In this document: in pieces, positions 6,498 through 6,621 of the stretch | How positions within the stretch are numbered: position 1 is the stretch's first letter | Layout: each line of letters opens with the position of its first letter | DNA from: JBDNFP01 sp041689775 | GTDB taxonomy: Bacteria > Bacteroidota > Bacteroidia > Cytophagales > Spirosomataceae | Direction of reading: 5' to 3' | Assembly (NCBI GenBank): GCA_041689775.1 | Contig: JBDNFP010000074.1 | Location: 1 to 6,621 of the forward strand | Length of the DNA stretch: 6,621 nucleotides | Translations under genes and position numbers: made by a program | The notes under the pieces: model-generated | What the model was told of the DNA's origin: nothing | Databases searched by the model: none | Seen by the model: only the letters and a program-made list of their open reading frames with translations

Positions 6498-6621
6498 ATC
6501 ATTTCACGCTGGAACCAAGGTATCAAATTTGTACCTTGGTTGACACAGGCCATTCGCAAGGCTATATCGCTGAACAGGTAGGGATTTACAAATCAACCAT
6601 AAGCCGGGAGCTATCCCGCAA
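6494..6621 (+). CDS. IS30-family transposase, N-terminal part (cut by window end)
   Basis: The ATG at 6494 opens a frame of 42 codons that runs off the window: MNHFTLEPRYQICTLVDTG, then HSQGYIAEQVGIYKSTISRELSR. This is the characteristic N-terminal helix-turn-helix of IS30-family transposases (compare LT.EQRYQI..LL..G.SQ..IA..LG..KSTISREI.RN in relatives). It binds the element's inverted repeats, while the DDE catalytic domain of the roughly 300-350 residue protein would lie beyond the edge. Within the visible part there is no stop or frameshift. There is no Shine-Dalgarno sequence. It is co-oriented with the IS5 remnant, whose reading frame ends 192 nt upstream, so read-through is possible. 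The family call is strong despite the short sequence; whether the gene is intact cannot be judged here. Confidence 0.85.
   Translation, partial: MNHFTLEPRYQICTLVDTGHSQGYIAEQVGIYKSTISRELSR

Noticed and set aside
1..6621. CRISPR array, tRNA, rRNA, toxin-antitoxin or phage-defence genes
   Set aside because: No regularly spaced repeats, no cloverleaf-like sequence and no matching protein motifs were seen on either strand.

Overview
The window looks like a piece of a Bacteroidota chromosome, most likely Cytophagales-like. The reasons are three start-proximal sequences that match the Bacteroidota -7 promoter consensus TAnnTTTG exactly, start codons without Shine-Dalgarno sequences, a large TonB-dependent receptor, and a Bacteroidota-style M23 peptidase. 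Genus cannot be fixed from the sequence alone.

Layout. Positions 1-5130 are chromosomal, with all three genes on the minus strand as separate transcription units. From right to left they are: a TonB-dependent outer-membrane receptor (2381-5098) with its own -7 box and a terminator hairpin at 2333-2356; a membrane-anchored M23 peptidoglycan endopeptidase (800-2107) with its own -7 box and a terminator at 727-760; and an NmrA-like NAD(P)-binding oxidoreductase (679 down to beyond position 1). The oxidoreductase is broken by one in-frame TGA at 170-172, after which the same reading frame continues into recognisable family sequence up to the window edge.

Positions from about 5184 to 6621 are mobile DNA on the plus strand. 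An IS5-family transposase (5264-6301) keeps all three DDE catalytic residues but is split by two frame breaks: an apparent 1-nt gain near 5358-5366 and a net 2-nt gain (or -1 slip) near 5922-5932. Together these return it to the original frame. Immediately downstream begins an IS30-family transposase (6494 to the window end), cut by the window edge.

The three chromosomal genes show no obvious common pathway: nutrient uptake at the outer membrane, cell-wall remodelling, and a soluble redox or sensor protein. The IS5 remnant lies about 50-60 bp upstream of the receptor's -7 box, so it may have replaced upstream control sequence.

I do not see a convincing undescribed multi-gene system. The most interesting signal is a hairpin at the IS30 transposase start. 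One arm covers the ATG and the other overlaps the -7 promoter box, so read-through transcripts would hide the start codon while transcripts from the element's own promoter would not. Other points worth checking are the single nonsense codon in the NmrA-like gene, the Cys in place of the second His of the M23 HxH motif, and the double frameshift in the IS5 transposase.
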